Shown one piece after another: positions 43,156 through 51,591 of a DNA stretch of 64,000 nucleotides. Origin of the DNA: Bryobacterales bacterium (lineage in GTDB: Bacteria > Acidobacteriota > Terriglobia > Bryobacterales > UBA6623); the NCBI GenBank assembly GCA_026713545.1, contig JAPOOG010000132.1, positions 1-64,000 on the forward strand, written 5' to 3'. The notes beneath the pieces were generated by a model that saw nothing but the letters and a program-made list of their open reading frames with translations, ran no database searches and was not told where the DNA came from. Within the stretch, counting starts at the first letter, position 1; every line of letters begins with the position of its first letter. The translations under genes and the position numbers were made by a program.

Positions 43156-45884
43156 GTAAGACGAAAAAAACGCGGATCAACGAGTTGGCCCGCGAGCTCG
43201 AAGTCAAAGCACAGGCGATACTCGATATCCTACCGAAGGTCGGAGTCGTCGAGAAGAAGACCCATTCGAGCTCCATAGAAGAGGATGCCGCCGATAAGAT
43301 CCGCGAGCACTTTCGCCAACAGAATCAAGCTCGTCAACAGGCCCAAGAATCGAGGGACGAGCCGCCGCCCGCCAAGAAAGCAACCCCCAGACGTTTCGTG
43401 GATGCGCTACCGGCAACACATCGGTTTGCTTCGCGACCCGCGGTTTCGCGACCTGTTAAGCCTTCGATTCCGGCCGGATCGCGAGCCACGCCCCTGCGCC
43501 CACCCGTGCAAGCCTTACGGCCGCCTCTGAAACCGGTCCGCCCGGTGATTCCTCCCGTTACTCCGATCAAGCCCGTGACGCCTTCGCCGGCAAGCGCCAC
43601 GCAACAAAGACCGGCAGGGGGCCCAGGGCATCCGGTCAAGCCGATTCCGAGACAGGTGCCGAGTGCGGCGGTTCCACAAGGTCGCAGTGCTCCGTTCAAA
43701 CCGGAGACCAGTGTGACAGCCTTACCCGGCGCACCTCTTCGCCCGCCCGTAGCAGGAGTTTCACCCGCGCCGTCACAGCCTCTAGCGCGGCTCCCGACCA
43801 AGCGAGCAGTGCGGCCACCCCCAGCCAGGCCACAACCGCAGACGCCTACGCCGCAGAAGCCGGTACCCGGAAAGCCGATCTATGCGCGTGCGCGACGACC
43901 CGGTGTTCCCGGTGTACCCGGACCGATGCCGGGAGCGCGTTTCCCTGGCCCCCGAGGACCTCATCCGGGAACCCTAGCCCCGCCCGGCCAGCCTGCGCGC
44001 CCCGCCGGACGCAGGCCTCCTCGGCCCGCTCAGCCGAGGACAGTCCGCGATCGCGAAGCGGAACGCGAAGCGAAGGTGCTTCGACGTCAGGCTAGTCGAG
44101 CACAGGCCGCTCCTCCGAAGGCCGTCCATACGGAGGTCACCGTCAGCGCCGGTACGACCGTCAAGGAGCTGGCGGAGAAGCTAGGTATCAAAGCCAACTT
44201 GATCATCAAGACTCTTGTCGACCGTGGCCTGTTCGCGACGATCAACCAGACCCTCGACATGGAGATGATTCAGGATCTCTGTAAACACTTCGGCGCCACC
44301 GCCACCGAATTGAGCTACGAAGAAGAGACGATGCTCGAGTTGGAGGAGTCCCAGGAGACGGCCGACCTGCAAGAGCGTGCTCCCGTCGTCACGGTTATGG
44401 GTCACGTCGATCACGGAAAGACATCTCTGCTGGACGCCATTCGTGAGACCAACGTCGCCGAGCGCGAGGCGGGTGGCATCACCCAGGCCATCGGCGCCTA
44501 CCATGTCGAGCATGAAGGCCACCGCATTGTGTTCATCGATACACCAGGCCACGAAGCGTTTACACGCATGCGCGCGCGAGGGGCGCAGAGTACCGATGTC
44601 GTCATCTTGGTTGTAAGCGCCGACGATGGTGTAATGCCGCAAACGATCGAGGCGATCGATCATGCCAAGGCAGCAGATGTCCCAATTGTGGTTGCGATCA
44701 ACAAGATCGACCTTCCCGGCGCCGACCCAGACCGTGTGAAGCAGCAACTGGCCGACAGAGGCTTGTTGCCGGAAGACTGGGGGGGCGACGTCGTGATGGT
44801 CCCGGTTTCCGCGTCCGAGAAGACGAACCTGAACCAACTCCTGGAGATGGTCCTTCTTGTTGCAGACCTAAGAGAGTTGAAGGCTAACGCGAATCGGCCG
44901 GCTGTCGGCTTCGTTCTCGAGGCCAAGCTTGACCGTGGTCAGGGTCCGGTCGCCACTGTTCTGGTTCGTAACGGCACGCTGCGCAAAGGAGATCACTTCC
45001 TCGTGGGATCCGTATTCGGTAAAGTGCGCGCCATGATCGATGACCGCGGAGCCAAGGTCAAAGAGGCGCCTCCGTCGACAGCCGTCGTGGTGCTGGGGCT
45101 CGAGGGTCTCCCGGATCCCGGTGACTCTCTCCAAGTTGCAACGGATACGGATAAAGCGAGAAAAATCGTCGAGTACCGCGAAGACAAGGCCCGCGAGCAG
45201 GCTCTCGCGAAGTCATCCCGCTTGTCACTGGAACAGTTCCAGGAGCAGTTGCGCTCTGGCGATATCAAGGAACTGCCGCTGGTGCTGAAGTGCGACGTAC
45301 AGGGCTCCATGGAGGTGCTTACCGACGCACTCAAGAATCTCGCTAACGAGAAGGTCAAAGTCAATTTGATCCACACCGGGGTCGGCGCGATTTCGGAATC
45401 CGACGTGCTGTTGGCCACCGCAGCGAACGCTGTCATTATCGGATTCAGCGTACGCCCCGAACGAACTGCGGCCGTTGTAGCGGAACACGAGGGTGTTGAT
45501 ATCCGCCTGCACACGATCATTTACGAGTTGATTGACGAGGTCAAAGCGGCAATGACGGGGCTGCTCGAGCCGATCATCAAAGAAACGATGCTCGGCCGCG
45601 CCGATGTCCTCGAGACCTTCCGTGTCAGCAAGGTCGGTACAGTCGCCGGCTGCCTCGTTCAGGATGGGCGCTTTACGAACAAGGCCGAGGTTCGTCTGTT
45701 GCGGGACAATGTAGTCGTTTACACAGGCAAGGTCGGTTCGTTGCGCCGCTTCAAGGATGAAGTCAGCGAAGTCCGCTCGGGACAGGAATGCGGCCTGGGT
45801 ATTGCGAACTTCAACGACCTCAAGAGGGGCGACGTCATCGAGGCGTTTGTCACCGAGAAGGTGGCGCAAGAAGTCTTTGCTTGA
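43152..45884 (+). CDS. infB: Translation initiation factor IF-2
   Basis: The 910-residue GTPase delivers initiator tRNA to the ribosome. An IF2N domain (residues 1-55: [20 protein letters not shown]) is followed by a 250-residue proline/arginine-rich linker, a second IF2N-like domain ([23 protein letters not shown]), the G domain ([25 protein letters not shown]) and the C-terminal initiator-tRNA part ([20 protein letters not shown]). The start is TTG, overlapping the nusA stop as TTGA, with GAGTCCG-like bases ahead. The long linker is low-complexity and rich in PxxP-like units, and homologues vary most there. The stop shares one base with the next start. Confidence 0.94.
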   Translation: MSKTKKTRINELARELEVKAQAILDILPKVGVVEKKTHSSSIEEDAADKIREHFRQQNQARQQAQESRDEPPPAKKATPRRFVDALPATHRFASRPAVSRPVKPSIPAGSRATPLRPPVQALRPPLKPVRPVIPPVTPIKPVTPSPASATQQRPAGGPGHPVKPIPRQVPSAAVPQGRSAPFKPETSVTALPGAPLRPPVAGVSPAPSQPLARLPTKRAVRPPPARPQPQTPTPQKPVPGKPIYARARRPGVPGVPGPMPGARFPGPRGPHPGTLAPPGQPARPAGRRPPRPAQPRTVRDREAEREAKVLRRQASRAQAAPPKAVHTEVTVSAGTTVKELAEKLGIKANLIIKTLVDRGLFATINQTLDMEMIQDLCKHFGATATELSYEEETMLELEESQETADLQERAPVVTVMGHVDHGKTSLLDAIRETNVAEREAGGITQAIGAYHVEHEGHRIVFIDTPGHEAFTRMRARGAQSTDVVILVVSADDGVMPQTIEAIDHAKAADVPIVVAINKIDLPGADPDRVKQQLADRGLLPEDWGGDVVMVPVSASEKTNLNQLLEMVLLVADLRELKANANRPAVGFVLEAKLDRGQGPVATVLVRNGTLRKGDHFLVGSVFGKVRAMIDDRGAKVKEAPPSTAVVVLGLEGLPDPGDSLQVATDTDKARKIVEYREDKAREQALAKSSRLSLEQFQEQLRSGDIKELPLVLKCDVQGSMEVLTDALKNLANEKVKVNLIHTGVGAISESDVLLATAANAVIIGFSVRPERTAAVVAEHEGVDIRLHTIIYELIDEVKAAMTGLLEPIIKETMLGRADVLETFRVSKVGTVAGCLVQDGRFTNKAEVRLLRDNVVVYTGKVGSLRRFKDEVSEVRSGQECGLGIANFNDLKRGDVIEAFVTEKVAQEVFA

Positions 45885-46168
45885 TGTCCGTCGTCGGACT
45901 GCTGACGCTTCAACTACACATCGAGCACGCTCATTCGCTTAAAGAAAAGCGGCACGTTCTGCAGGGGCTCAAGGACCGCTTGCGGAAGCGCTTCAACGTT
46001 TCCGTCGCAGAAGTGGGTGGTCAAGACACCTGGCAGGCGTCGGTCGTCGCCGTCGTCATGGTCTCCAGAGATCGGCAGCGCGTGCAGAACCAGCTCGCGA
46101 AAGCCGAGAGAGAAGCAGAGCGGTTCCTCGGCGCTGACCTCATAGGTCGCGAAGTGGAGTTCCTTTGA
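45884..46168 (+). CDS. DUF503 (YlxP-like) protein
   Basis: A 94-residue protein beginning [20 protein letters not shown], followed by EKRHVLQGLKDRLRKRFNVSVAEVGGQD and the DLIGREVEFL end (shortened). This is the DUF503/YlxP pattern. Firmicute genomes carry it in the same place after infB, before rbfA, and a role in ribosome assembly or in translation is suspected but not shown. It overlaps infB by one base (TGATG) and the apbE start by four bases, so the three genes are coupled. rbfA is missing from this position and was not found elsewhere in the window. Confidence 0.85.
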   Translation: MSVVGLLTLQLHIEHAHSLKEKRHVLQGLKDRLRKRFNVSVAEVGGQDTWQASVVAVVMVSRDRQRVQNQLAKAEREAERFLGADLIGREVEFL

Positions 46169-47160
46169 CGCGCATTGCTGCTCTTCTCTTGGTTTACTTC
46201 GTTTCTTTTATCGATCGGCCATCCCTTGTCGCCGGATCGGACGAACCAACTCCGCTTCAGCGCTACGAAGCGAGTGCGTCGATCATGGGATCGACGTATA
46301 CCATTGCCGCTTTCGGAGAGCACCGCGGCAAGCTCGCATCGGCTGTTCAGGCGGCCTTTGATGAGGCACGCCGCATCGACGATTTTCTGAGCGATTACAA
46401 GCCGAACAGCGAACTGAGCCGCATGAACCGCGATGCAGCGAGGAGCCCCGTTATTGTTTCGCAAGAAATGGCCGACCTCCTTTCACGCTGCTTGGAGTAC
46501 AGCCGTGCGAGTGACGGTGCTTTCGACGTCACCGTCGGCGCCCTGATGAAGGTTTGGGGATTCTATAAGGGTAGCGGTGCATTACCGGATGCATGGCAAC
46601 TCGCCGCAGCGCGCCGCAAGGTTGGTTTCCGGCATATCGAATTAGACCGTAGGAACTCAACTGTGCGCTTTCTGAAGAAGGGAATTGAACTCGATCCCGG
46701 CGGTATCGGTAAAGGCTACGCCGTCGACCGGATGGCTGACATCCTTGGCAAGGCCGGCGTGTCCGCGGCTTTCATCAGTGCGGCGGGCAGCAGCATGTAT
46801 GCGATCGGCGCGCCTCCTGACGAGCCTGATGGTTGGCCGGTCCGAATTCGCAACCCCGAAAATCCCGCTGCAACGTTGGGGGACATCCATCTCAGAGATC
46901 AATCGTTTTCAACGTCGGGCGCGTATGAGAAGTTCTTCGAGGCTGATAGCCAGATCTACAGCCACATCATGGACCCCCGCACGGGAATGCCCGCTCGAGG
47001 TGTCGTGTCCGTGTCCGTTCTCGCGCCTTCTACTCTTGACAGCGAGGCCTGGACAAAAGCGTTCTTCGTGAATGGCCGAGATTGGTCGGTGCAGAACAGC
47101 CCTGAAGGCTTCCAGGTGTTCTTGTGCCAGGAAAGTCGGCCCTGCGGATGGCTACCGTGA
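46165..47160 (+). CDS. apbE: Exported ApbE-family FMN transferase
   Basis: A 331-residue protein with a signal peptide (RIAALLLVYFVSFIDRPSLVAG). The ApbE domain includes MGSTYTIAAFG, AFDEARRIDDFLSDYKPNSELSRMN (shortened), SRASDGAFDVTVGALMKVWGF, the nucleotide-binding ELDPGGIGKGYAVDRM and SHIMDPRTGMPA with the metal-binding Asp/Thr. ApbE attaches FMN from FAD to threonine of periplasmic redox proteins. The start is TTG at 46165, overlapping the DUF503 stop as TTGA. Finding a periplasmic flavinyl transferase as the last gene of a translation-factor operon is unexpected. No NqrBC, RnfG or other flavinylated target is in the window. Confidence 0.88.
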   Translation: MTRIAALLLVYFVSFIDRPSLVAGSDEPTPLQRYEASASIMGSTYTIAAFGEHRGKLASAVQAAFDEARRIDDFLSDYKPNSELSRMNRDAARSPVIVSQEMADLLSRCLEYSRASDGAFDVTVGALMKVWGFYKGSGALPDAWQLAAARRKVGFRHIELDRRNSTVRFLKKGIELDPGGIGKGYAVDRMADILGKAGVSAAFISAAGSSMYAIGAPPDEPDGWPVRIRNPENPAATLGDIHLRDQSFSTSGAYEKFFEADSQIYSHIMDPRTGMPARGVVSVSVLAPSTLDSEAWTKAFFVNGRDWSVQNSPEGFQVFLCQESRPCGWLP

Positions 47161-48067
47161 ATAACAAAGAGGGCGGGTCGGATTGTTTTGCTCACATCAC
47201 GTGGGTCGTCCAGCCGGATGGAAAGGACGGAAAACCTTCTTGACCAATCGAGTGCACAGGACGGTTCTTGCCGCCTTTGGAAAGCGCTGCCGCAATTCTC
47301 ACATTCCCACAGCCACGACAAAGACATTCCTCTCTAGACGAGCAAGGGAGAAATTTCTACTGGGCAATCCAAGGGAACATCTCTAATAAGCCTTGACACG
47401 GTAGGCATCCCAGGATTGACAATCCTGAAGTAAGACGTTAGCTTACCTGCGATGAAGACTGTCGCCTCATCGAAGGGTCAGATCGTCATACTAGCCGAGA
47501 TGCGCAATCAGGAGAGCATCGAACTTGGCCAAGCGTTTGATATAGTTTGATACGGAACAAGTAGATTGAGGCGAATATCGACCTGCACAGTCAACCCCTA
47601 TAGAACCAAGTCTGATAGACAAGCTCCTATGCCGTGCTCTGAAGGCTTGGTTCGTGCCGGTCGAATCGGAGTCACTAACTCACTCGGATTACCATTTGCG
47701 TCTCGTCTATGCCAAAGCGCAGTGAGAGGCTGTCAAGCCGAGACCGGATCTGAGGGTGATCGAGTGGTTAACGCGTACCGCACGCAAGCAATTGATCCGG
47801 CAATTCTGGGGAAAACTCGCTTCGGGACCTTTCTGATTCCATCCGAGCGAGGGGGCCTGATTCTCCAGCCCTCCAGCCGCTATGGCCAGACCGCGCGGAG
47901 TCCCGGCCGCAGCCGTCCCATGTCGTCCAAGCCCATCACGGCAACACTCCCGAGTCGTATCGCACCTCTGCGGTCGTCGGGAAGCAGTGCGCATCCTTCT
48001 GATCCTGTCACCAACTCGCGGAGCATATGACCACTCCAATACAAGAAATGGAAAAAGGGACAACACC
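47161..48067. other. Long non-coding stretch with a short perfect inverted repeat
   Basis: About 900 bp without a convincing gene on either strand. At 47411-47427 CAGGATT-GAC-AATCCTG is a perfect 7-bp inverted repeat, overlapping a TTGACA (47416-47421) that lacks a good -10 partner. Local composition is lower in GC than in the flanks between 47340 and 47600. It may be a decayed gene or a regulatory region for the following porin. Confidence 0.4.
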
Positions 48068-48862
48068 ATGACCACGGGAAGGTTTGTCCGGGGCCTGCTG
48101 CGATACGCAGTGGGCGCGTGGCTGGTTTTGGGCACGGCGCCTACAGCAGCTGCACAACTCGATTTTCAATATCAGTACGGCAACCTCGCGAACCCGTTCT
48201 CAGGTGAGAGGTACTATACATCCATCCTAACCATCCAGCATGCAACGGGCTGGAAGTTGGGAGACAGCTTCTTCTTCATGGACATCATCGACGATGGCGG
48301 AAATGACGGTTTCAACGACAAGGACCTCTATGGCGAATGGTATCCAACCTTGAGCTTCGGCAAGATGACTGGCAAGGAGGTCAAGCTGGGGCCGATTCGA
48401 GACGTCGCGCTCATCGGCGGTATCAACTTCGATGCAGACGCCAACTTCTTCAAATACCTGCCCGGCGTGCGGCTGTCCTGGAAGGTGCCGGGCTTCTTGT
48501 TCCTCAACACCGACATAACCGCCTTCATCGACGCCAACAGCGGCGCCGCCTCGGGCGGGGCTCCCCGTACGAGCAACAGCTTCATGGTCGACGCCAATTG
48601 GGCGCTCCCCTTCAAGATCGGAGGCCAATCATTCTCGGTGGCCGGTCATGCCGAGTACATCGGCGGGACGACCGACGAATTCGGCAACAAGAACCGGTGG
48701 TGGATTCTCGCTCAGCCGCAATTCACCTGGGATCTGGGCGCGGCGTTGTTTGGAGAGGCGAATCAACTGATGGTCGGGACGGAGTACCAGTTCTGGCGGA
48801 ACAAGCTCGGCACGGCTCACCACGACAACGTATTACAACTGCTGGTGATCTGGCGAATCTGA
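48068..48862 (+). CDS. Tsx/OmpK-like nucleoside-channel outer membrane protein
   Basis: A 264-residue protein with a signal peptide (RYAVGAWLVLGTAPTAAAQ) and a beta-barrel of about twelve strands. LDFQYQYGNLANPFSG, LTIQHATGWKLGDSFFFMDIIDD, DLYGEWYPTLSFGKMTG (with the DLYGEW block), VDANWALPFKIGGQSFSVAGHAEY and GTEYQFWRNKLG follow the Tsx-family layout. Tsx passes nucleosides across the outer membrane; the substrate of this distant member is unproven. AAAAGGGA lies ten bases before the ATG at 48068. An unusually long non-coding region precedes it. Confidence 0.8.
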   Translation: MTTGRFVRGLLRYAVGAWLVLGTAPTAAAQLDFQYQYGNLANPFSGERYYTSILTIQHATGWKLGDSFFFMDIIDDGGNDGFNDKDLYGEWYPTLSFGKMTGKEVKLGPIRDVALIGGINFDADANFFKYLPGVRLSWKVPGFLFLNTDITAFIDANSGAASGGAPRTSNSFMVDANWALPFKIGGQSFSVAGHAEYIGGTTDEFGNKNRWWILAQPQFTWDLGAALFGEANQLMVGTEYQFWRNKLGTAHHDNVLQLLVIWRI

Positions 48863-49255
48863 CGTGCTGTCCCATGGACTGCAAAGCATATGTGCCCTAC
48901 AAGGGAATCATTCCGACCGACTGCGGACACAGAAACATGTCGTCCGCCGAACGCGAATGACTCGAAGCGGATTTCTTACAGTACATCCTCGCTCAGCATC
49001 ACTTACCGGCCGACGCCTTCGGCGATGGACGCGCCGCCGCCGAAGGCCATTTTCTGAGCAAAGGTTCGCCTTGCCTCCTGGATGGTCGAGACCGCAAGCG
49101 GCCGATAGCCGAAGCGAGCTATGCTATAGAACATCCGCGACCGCCTGTGCCCTGTATGCGGTAGGTCGACGGCGTCATAATGTTTTGCCGCAATGAAAAA
49201 ATCATGACACGCAGGACTCGTTCACCAGAGCCTGCGGACGAGAGGAGAAGAAAAG
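48863..49255 (+). other. Intergenic region before the ammonium transporter
   Basis: No gene is seen in about 390 bp. Short inverted repeats occur (GCCGACGCC..GGCG around 49010-49040). No sigma-54-type GG/GC promoter was found, and no adjacent glnK gene exists. The strong ribosome-binding site GAGGAGAAG (49239-49247) belongs to amt. Confidence 0.35.
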
Positions 49256-50659
49256 ATGAATGATACTCGGAACGGACCGCGGGGTCGTCGGGCGCGCGGG
49301 TCACGCTGTGGCACCACAGCGCGCACCGCGCTCGCGATGCTAGTGCTGCTGATGTGCGCCCCGGCACGCGCACAGGCGGCGAGCGACGAAACACAGTTCG
49401 TCTTCAACACGTTATCCTTCCTCCTCTGGGGCGGGCTGGTGATGTGGATGGCCGCAGGCTTCACCATGCTCGAGTCCGGATCGGTACGCACCAAGAACGC
49501 TTCCGTCATCTGTCTGAAGAACGTTGGTCTTTATTCGATCGCGGGGATCGCTTATTACGTCATCGGGTACAACCTGATGTACAGCGATGTCCAGGGATGG
49601 ATCGGTTCATTCACGTTCCTCTACGGCCCGTCGGCCGACGAGATCGCGCTGCTGGGTGGCCAGCAGGAGGCACAGGCGGCCGTGATCGAGAATGGCTACT
49701 CCGTGATGTCCGACTGGTTTTTCCAGATGGTCTTCGTGGCGACCGCCGCCTCCATTGTCTCCGGTGCGCTGGCTGAGCGGGTCAAGCTGTGGTCCTTCTT
49801 CATCTTCACGTTGGTGCTGACGGCGTTCATCTACCCGGTCGTCGGCGCCTGGACGTGGGGTGGTGGTTGGCTGAACGAACTCGGGTTCCAGGATTTCGCC
49901 GGGTCGAGCATCGTGCACGGCACCGGGGGATGGGCGGCGCTCGCGGGGGCACTGATCATCGGACCGAGGCGAGGCAAGTTTAAGAGCGACGGGACTGTCC
50001 GGCCGACTCCCCCATCCAGCATCCCGGTGGTGACACTGGGTGTTTTCATCCTATGGTTCGGCTGGTTCGGCTTCAACGGCGGGTCGCAGCTCGCGCTGGG
50101 AACCGCAGCTGACGTGGTGGCGATGAGCCACGTGCTGGTCAACACGAACTTGGCGGGTGCGGCCGGGGGCATCGCGGCCATCGCCGTGTCGCGGCCGATT
50201 CTCGGGCGAATCGACCTGCTCGCCGGGCTGAACGGCGCCATTGCGGGACTCGTCTCGATTACCGCCGGTCCCGATATCGTCGAGCACCATTGGGCGATCA
50301 TCATCGGAGCCATCGGCGCCGTGATCTGCACCGCCAGCATGAAGCTGCTGGAGAAGGTCAGAGTGGACGACGTGGTAGGCGCGGTCCCTGCCCACTTGTT
50401 CGCCGGCGCGTGGGGCACTCTCGCCACGTGCATCGCTGCCGGCGCCAATATCGGCGTTCAACTGCTTGGCGTGGGCGCCATCGGGGTTTTTGTGTTCGGA
50501 ACCTCATTTCTGCTGTGGAAGGGGCTGGAGATGACGGTCGGGGTCCGGGTGTCGCAGCGGGTCGAGCAGCTTGGTCAGGATGTCGCGGATCTCGGGATCG
50601 ATGCATATCCGGAGTTCGTGCTCATGCCGGAGCCAGACGACGATCCCGACGCCGCATAG
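49256..50659 (+). CDS. amtB: Ammonium transporter
   Basis: A 467-residue Amt/Rh channel with a cleaved or long N-terminal leader (residues 1-42, ending AQAASDE) and about eleven helices. The pore histidine pair is present as His221 (SSIVHGTGGWAALAGA) and His380 (VPAHLFAGAWG), and AGFTMLESGSVRTKNA is the typical second-helix stretch. It moves ammonium or ammonia across the inner membrane. The C-terminal tail is acidic (EPDDDPDAA) and longer than in Escherichia coli AmtB. The usual glnK companion is missing from this locus, so control by a PII protein, if any, comes from elsewhere. It converges with the STAS gene at 50686. Confidence 0.94.
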   Translation: MNDTRNGPRGRRARGSRCGTTARTALAMLVLLMCAPARAQAASDETQFVFNTLSFLLWGGLVMWMAAGFTMLESGSVRTKNASVICLKNVGLYSIAGIAYYVIGYNLMYSDVQGWIGSFTFLYGPSADEIALLGGQQEAQAAVIENGYSVMSDWFFQMVFVATAASIVSGALAERVKLWSFFIFTLVLTAFIYPVVGAWTWGGGWLNELGFQDFAGSSIVHGTGGWAALAGALIIGPRRGKFKSDGTVRPTPPSSIPVVTLGVFILWFGWFGFNGGSQLALGTAADVVAMSHVLVNTNLAGAAGGIAAIAVSRPILGRIDLLAGLNGAIAGLVSITAGPDIVEHHWAIIIGAIGAVICTASMKLLEKVRVDDVVGAVPAHLFAGAWGTLATCIAAGANIGVQLLGVGAIGVFVFGTSFLLWKGLEMTVGVRVSQRVEQLGQDVADLGIDAYPEFVLMPEPDDDPDAA

Positions 50660-50685
50660 TGACGCATCGGGGCTTGGTCAGAAGA

Positions 50686-51024
50686 TCAGAACACGGCCGT
50701 GGCGGACTGACGTGAGTCAAGGATCGGGATGATCTGATCGAAGCCACTGATGTGGAAGACTTCATGGATGTGGTCCTGCATCTCGCACAGGACCAGCTTC
50801 CCCTTGCTCGCGTTGAGTCTCTTCGCAGCGATGAGAAGCACCCGCATGCCGGAACTGCTGATGAAGGCCAGTCGGCTGAAATCGACGATCAGGTGTTGTT
50901 CACCATTCCCGATGTGATCCATGATGATCGATTCGAACGTGCGCGCGTTCGCACTGTCAAGACGTCCGACAGGCAGCAGCACCAGAACCCCGTTATCTCG
51001 TTCTTCCGCGACTTCAATATTCAT
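50686..51024 (-). CDS. STAS-domain anti-sigma factor antagonist
   Basis: The 112-residue protein has a single STAS domain (VLVLLPVGRLDSANARTFE, HLIVDFSRLAFISSSGMRVLL). The SSSG motif near residue 57 supplies the serine phosphorylated by an RsbW/SpoIIAB-type kinase, and when unphosphorylated it binds the kinase and frees a sigma factor. The kinase (51066-51497) and the phosphatase (51592-54069) lie immediately upstream on the same strand, completing a partner switch. No sigma-B-like gene is present, so the output could be a sigma factor elsewhere or a different target. Confidence 0.88.
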   Translation of the reverse strand: MNIEVAEERDNGVLVLLPVGRLDSANARTFESIIMDHIGNGEQHLIVDFSRLAFISSSGMRVLLIAAKRLNASKGKLVLCEMQDHIHEVFHISGFDQIIPILDSRQSATAVF

Positions 51025-51065
51025 CGATATACCTCTTCCTCGGGTCGGACTCGCTTTCGTCTCGG

Positions 51066-51497
51066 TTATCCCGATGCCGGCTTGAGATCGTGCTCCAACG
51101 TCAAACGGTTCTTGCCTCCCACGAATTCGTAGGAAACGCGGTCGGCGAAGCTCTTGACCAGATGCAGCCCCAGGCCGCCCACCTCGCGTCTATCCAATGA
51201 AGACTCGGTGTCCGGTTCCGTGTCGATCGTCGGATCGAACATAGACCCGTTGTCCTCTATTGTCAAGATCAAGGTATCATGATCGACCCTCAGATGAACC
51301 TCTATCTTGGGATCAGACGCGTTCTCGAAGCTGCCGTGGGTCACAGCGTTCGTGATGAGCTCATCCAGCGCCAAGTTGACAACAAAGACTTTCGGTACAG
51401 GCAGCCCGTGCTCGTCCCCGAACTCTTCCACCATGGCCGACAGATCATGCAGCTTAGACAGCCTGGGCGATAGTGTGACGTGCAAATCCTCGGGCAT
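51066..51497 (-). CDS. RsbW/SpoIIAB-type serine kinase (HATPase)
   Basis: The 143-residue GHKL ATPase has an N box (LALDELITNAVTHG), a G1 box with DNGSMFDP and a G2 box (VGGLGLHLVKSF). Such kinases phosphorylate STAS antagonists on serine and bind the sigma factor. It lies between the phosphatase (94 bp before it) and the STAS gene (41 bp after it), so the three are probably one transcript. The motif set without a histidine phosphorylation domain separates it from sensor kinases. Confidence 0.9.
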   Translation of the reverse strand: MPEDLHVTLSPRLSKLHDLSAMVEEFGDEHGLPVPKVFVVNLALDELITNAVTHGSFENASDPKIEVHLRVDHDTLILTIEDNGSMFDPTIDTEPDTESSLDRREVGGLGLHLVKSFADRVSYEFVGGKNRLTLEHDLKPASG

Positions 51498-51591
51498 GAG
51501 TATGATGATCCTTGGCGGCTACGAACCGATTTCTTTCAATAACAATCGGAGGAGCCCACAGCGTGAAGAAGCCTGCTCGGCCCTCGCAATC

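Noticed and set aside
47566-48030. 154-codon open frame before the porin gene
   Set aside because: Composition rich in Arg, Ser and Pro without pattern, no ribosome-binding site, and it is broken by the upstream low-GC stretch.
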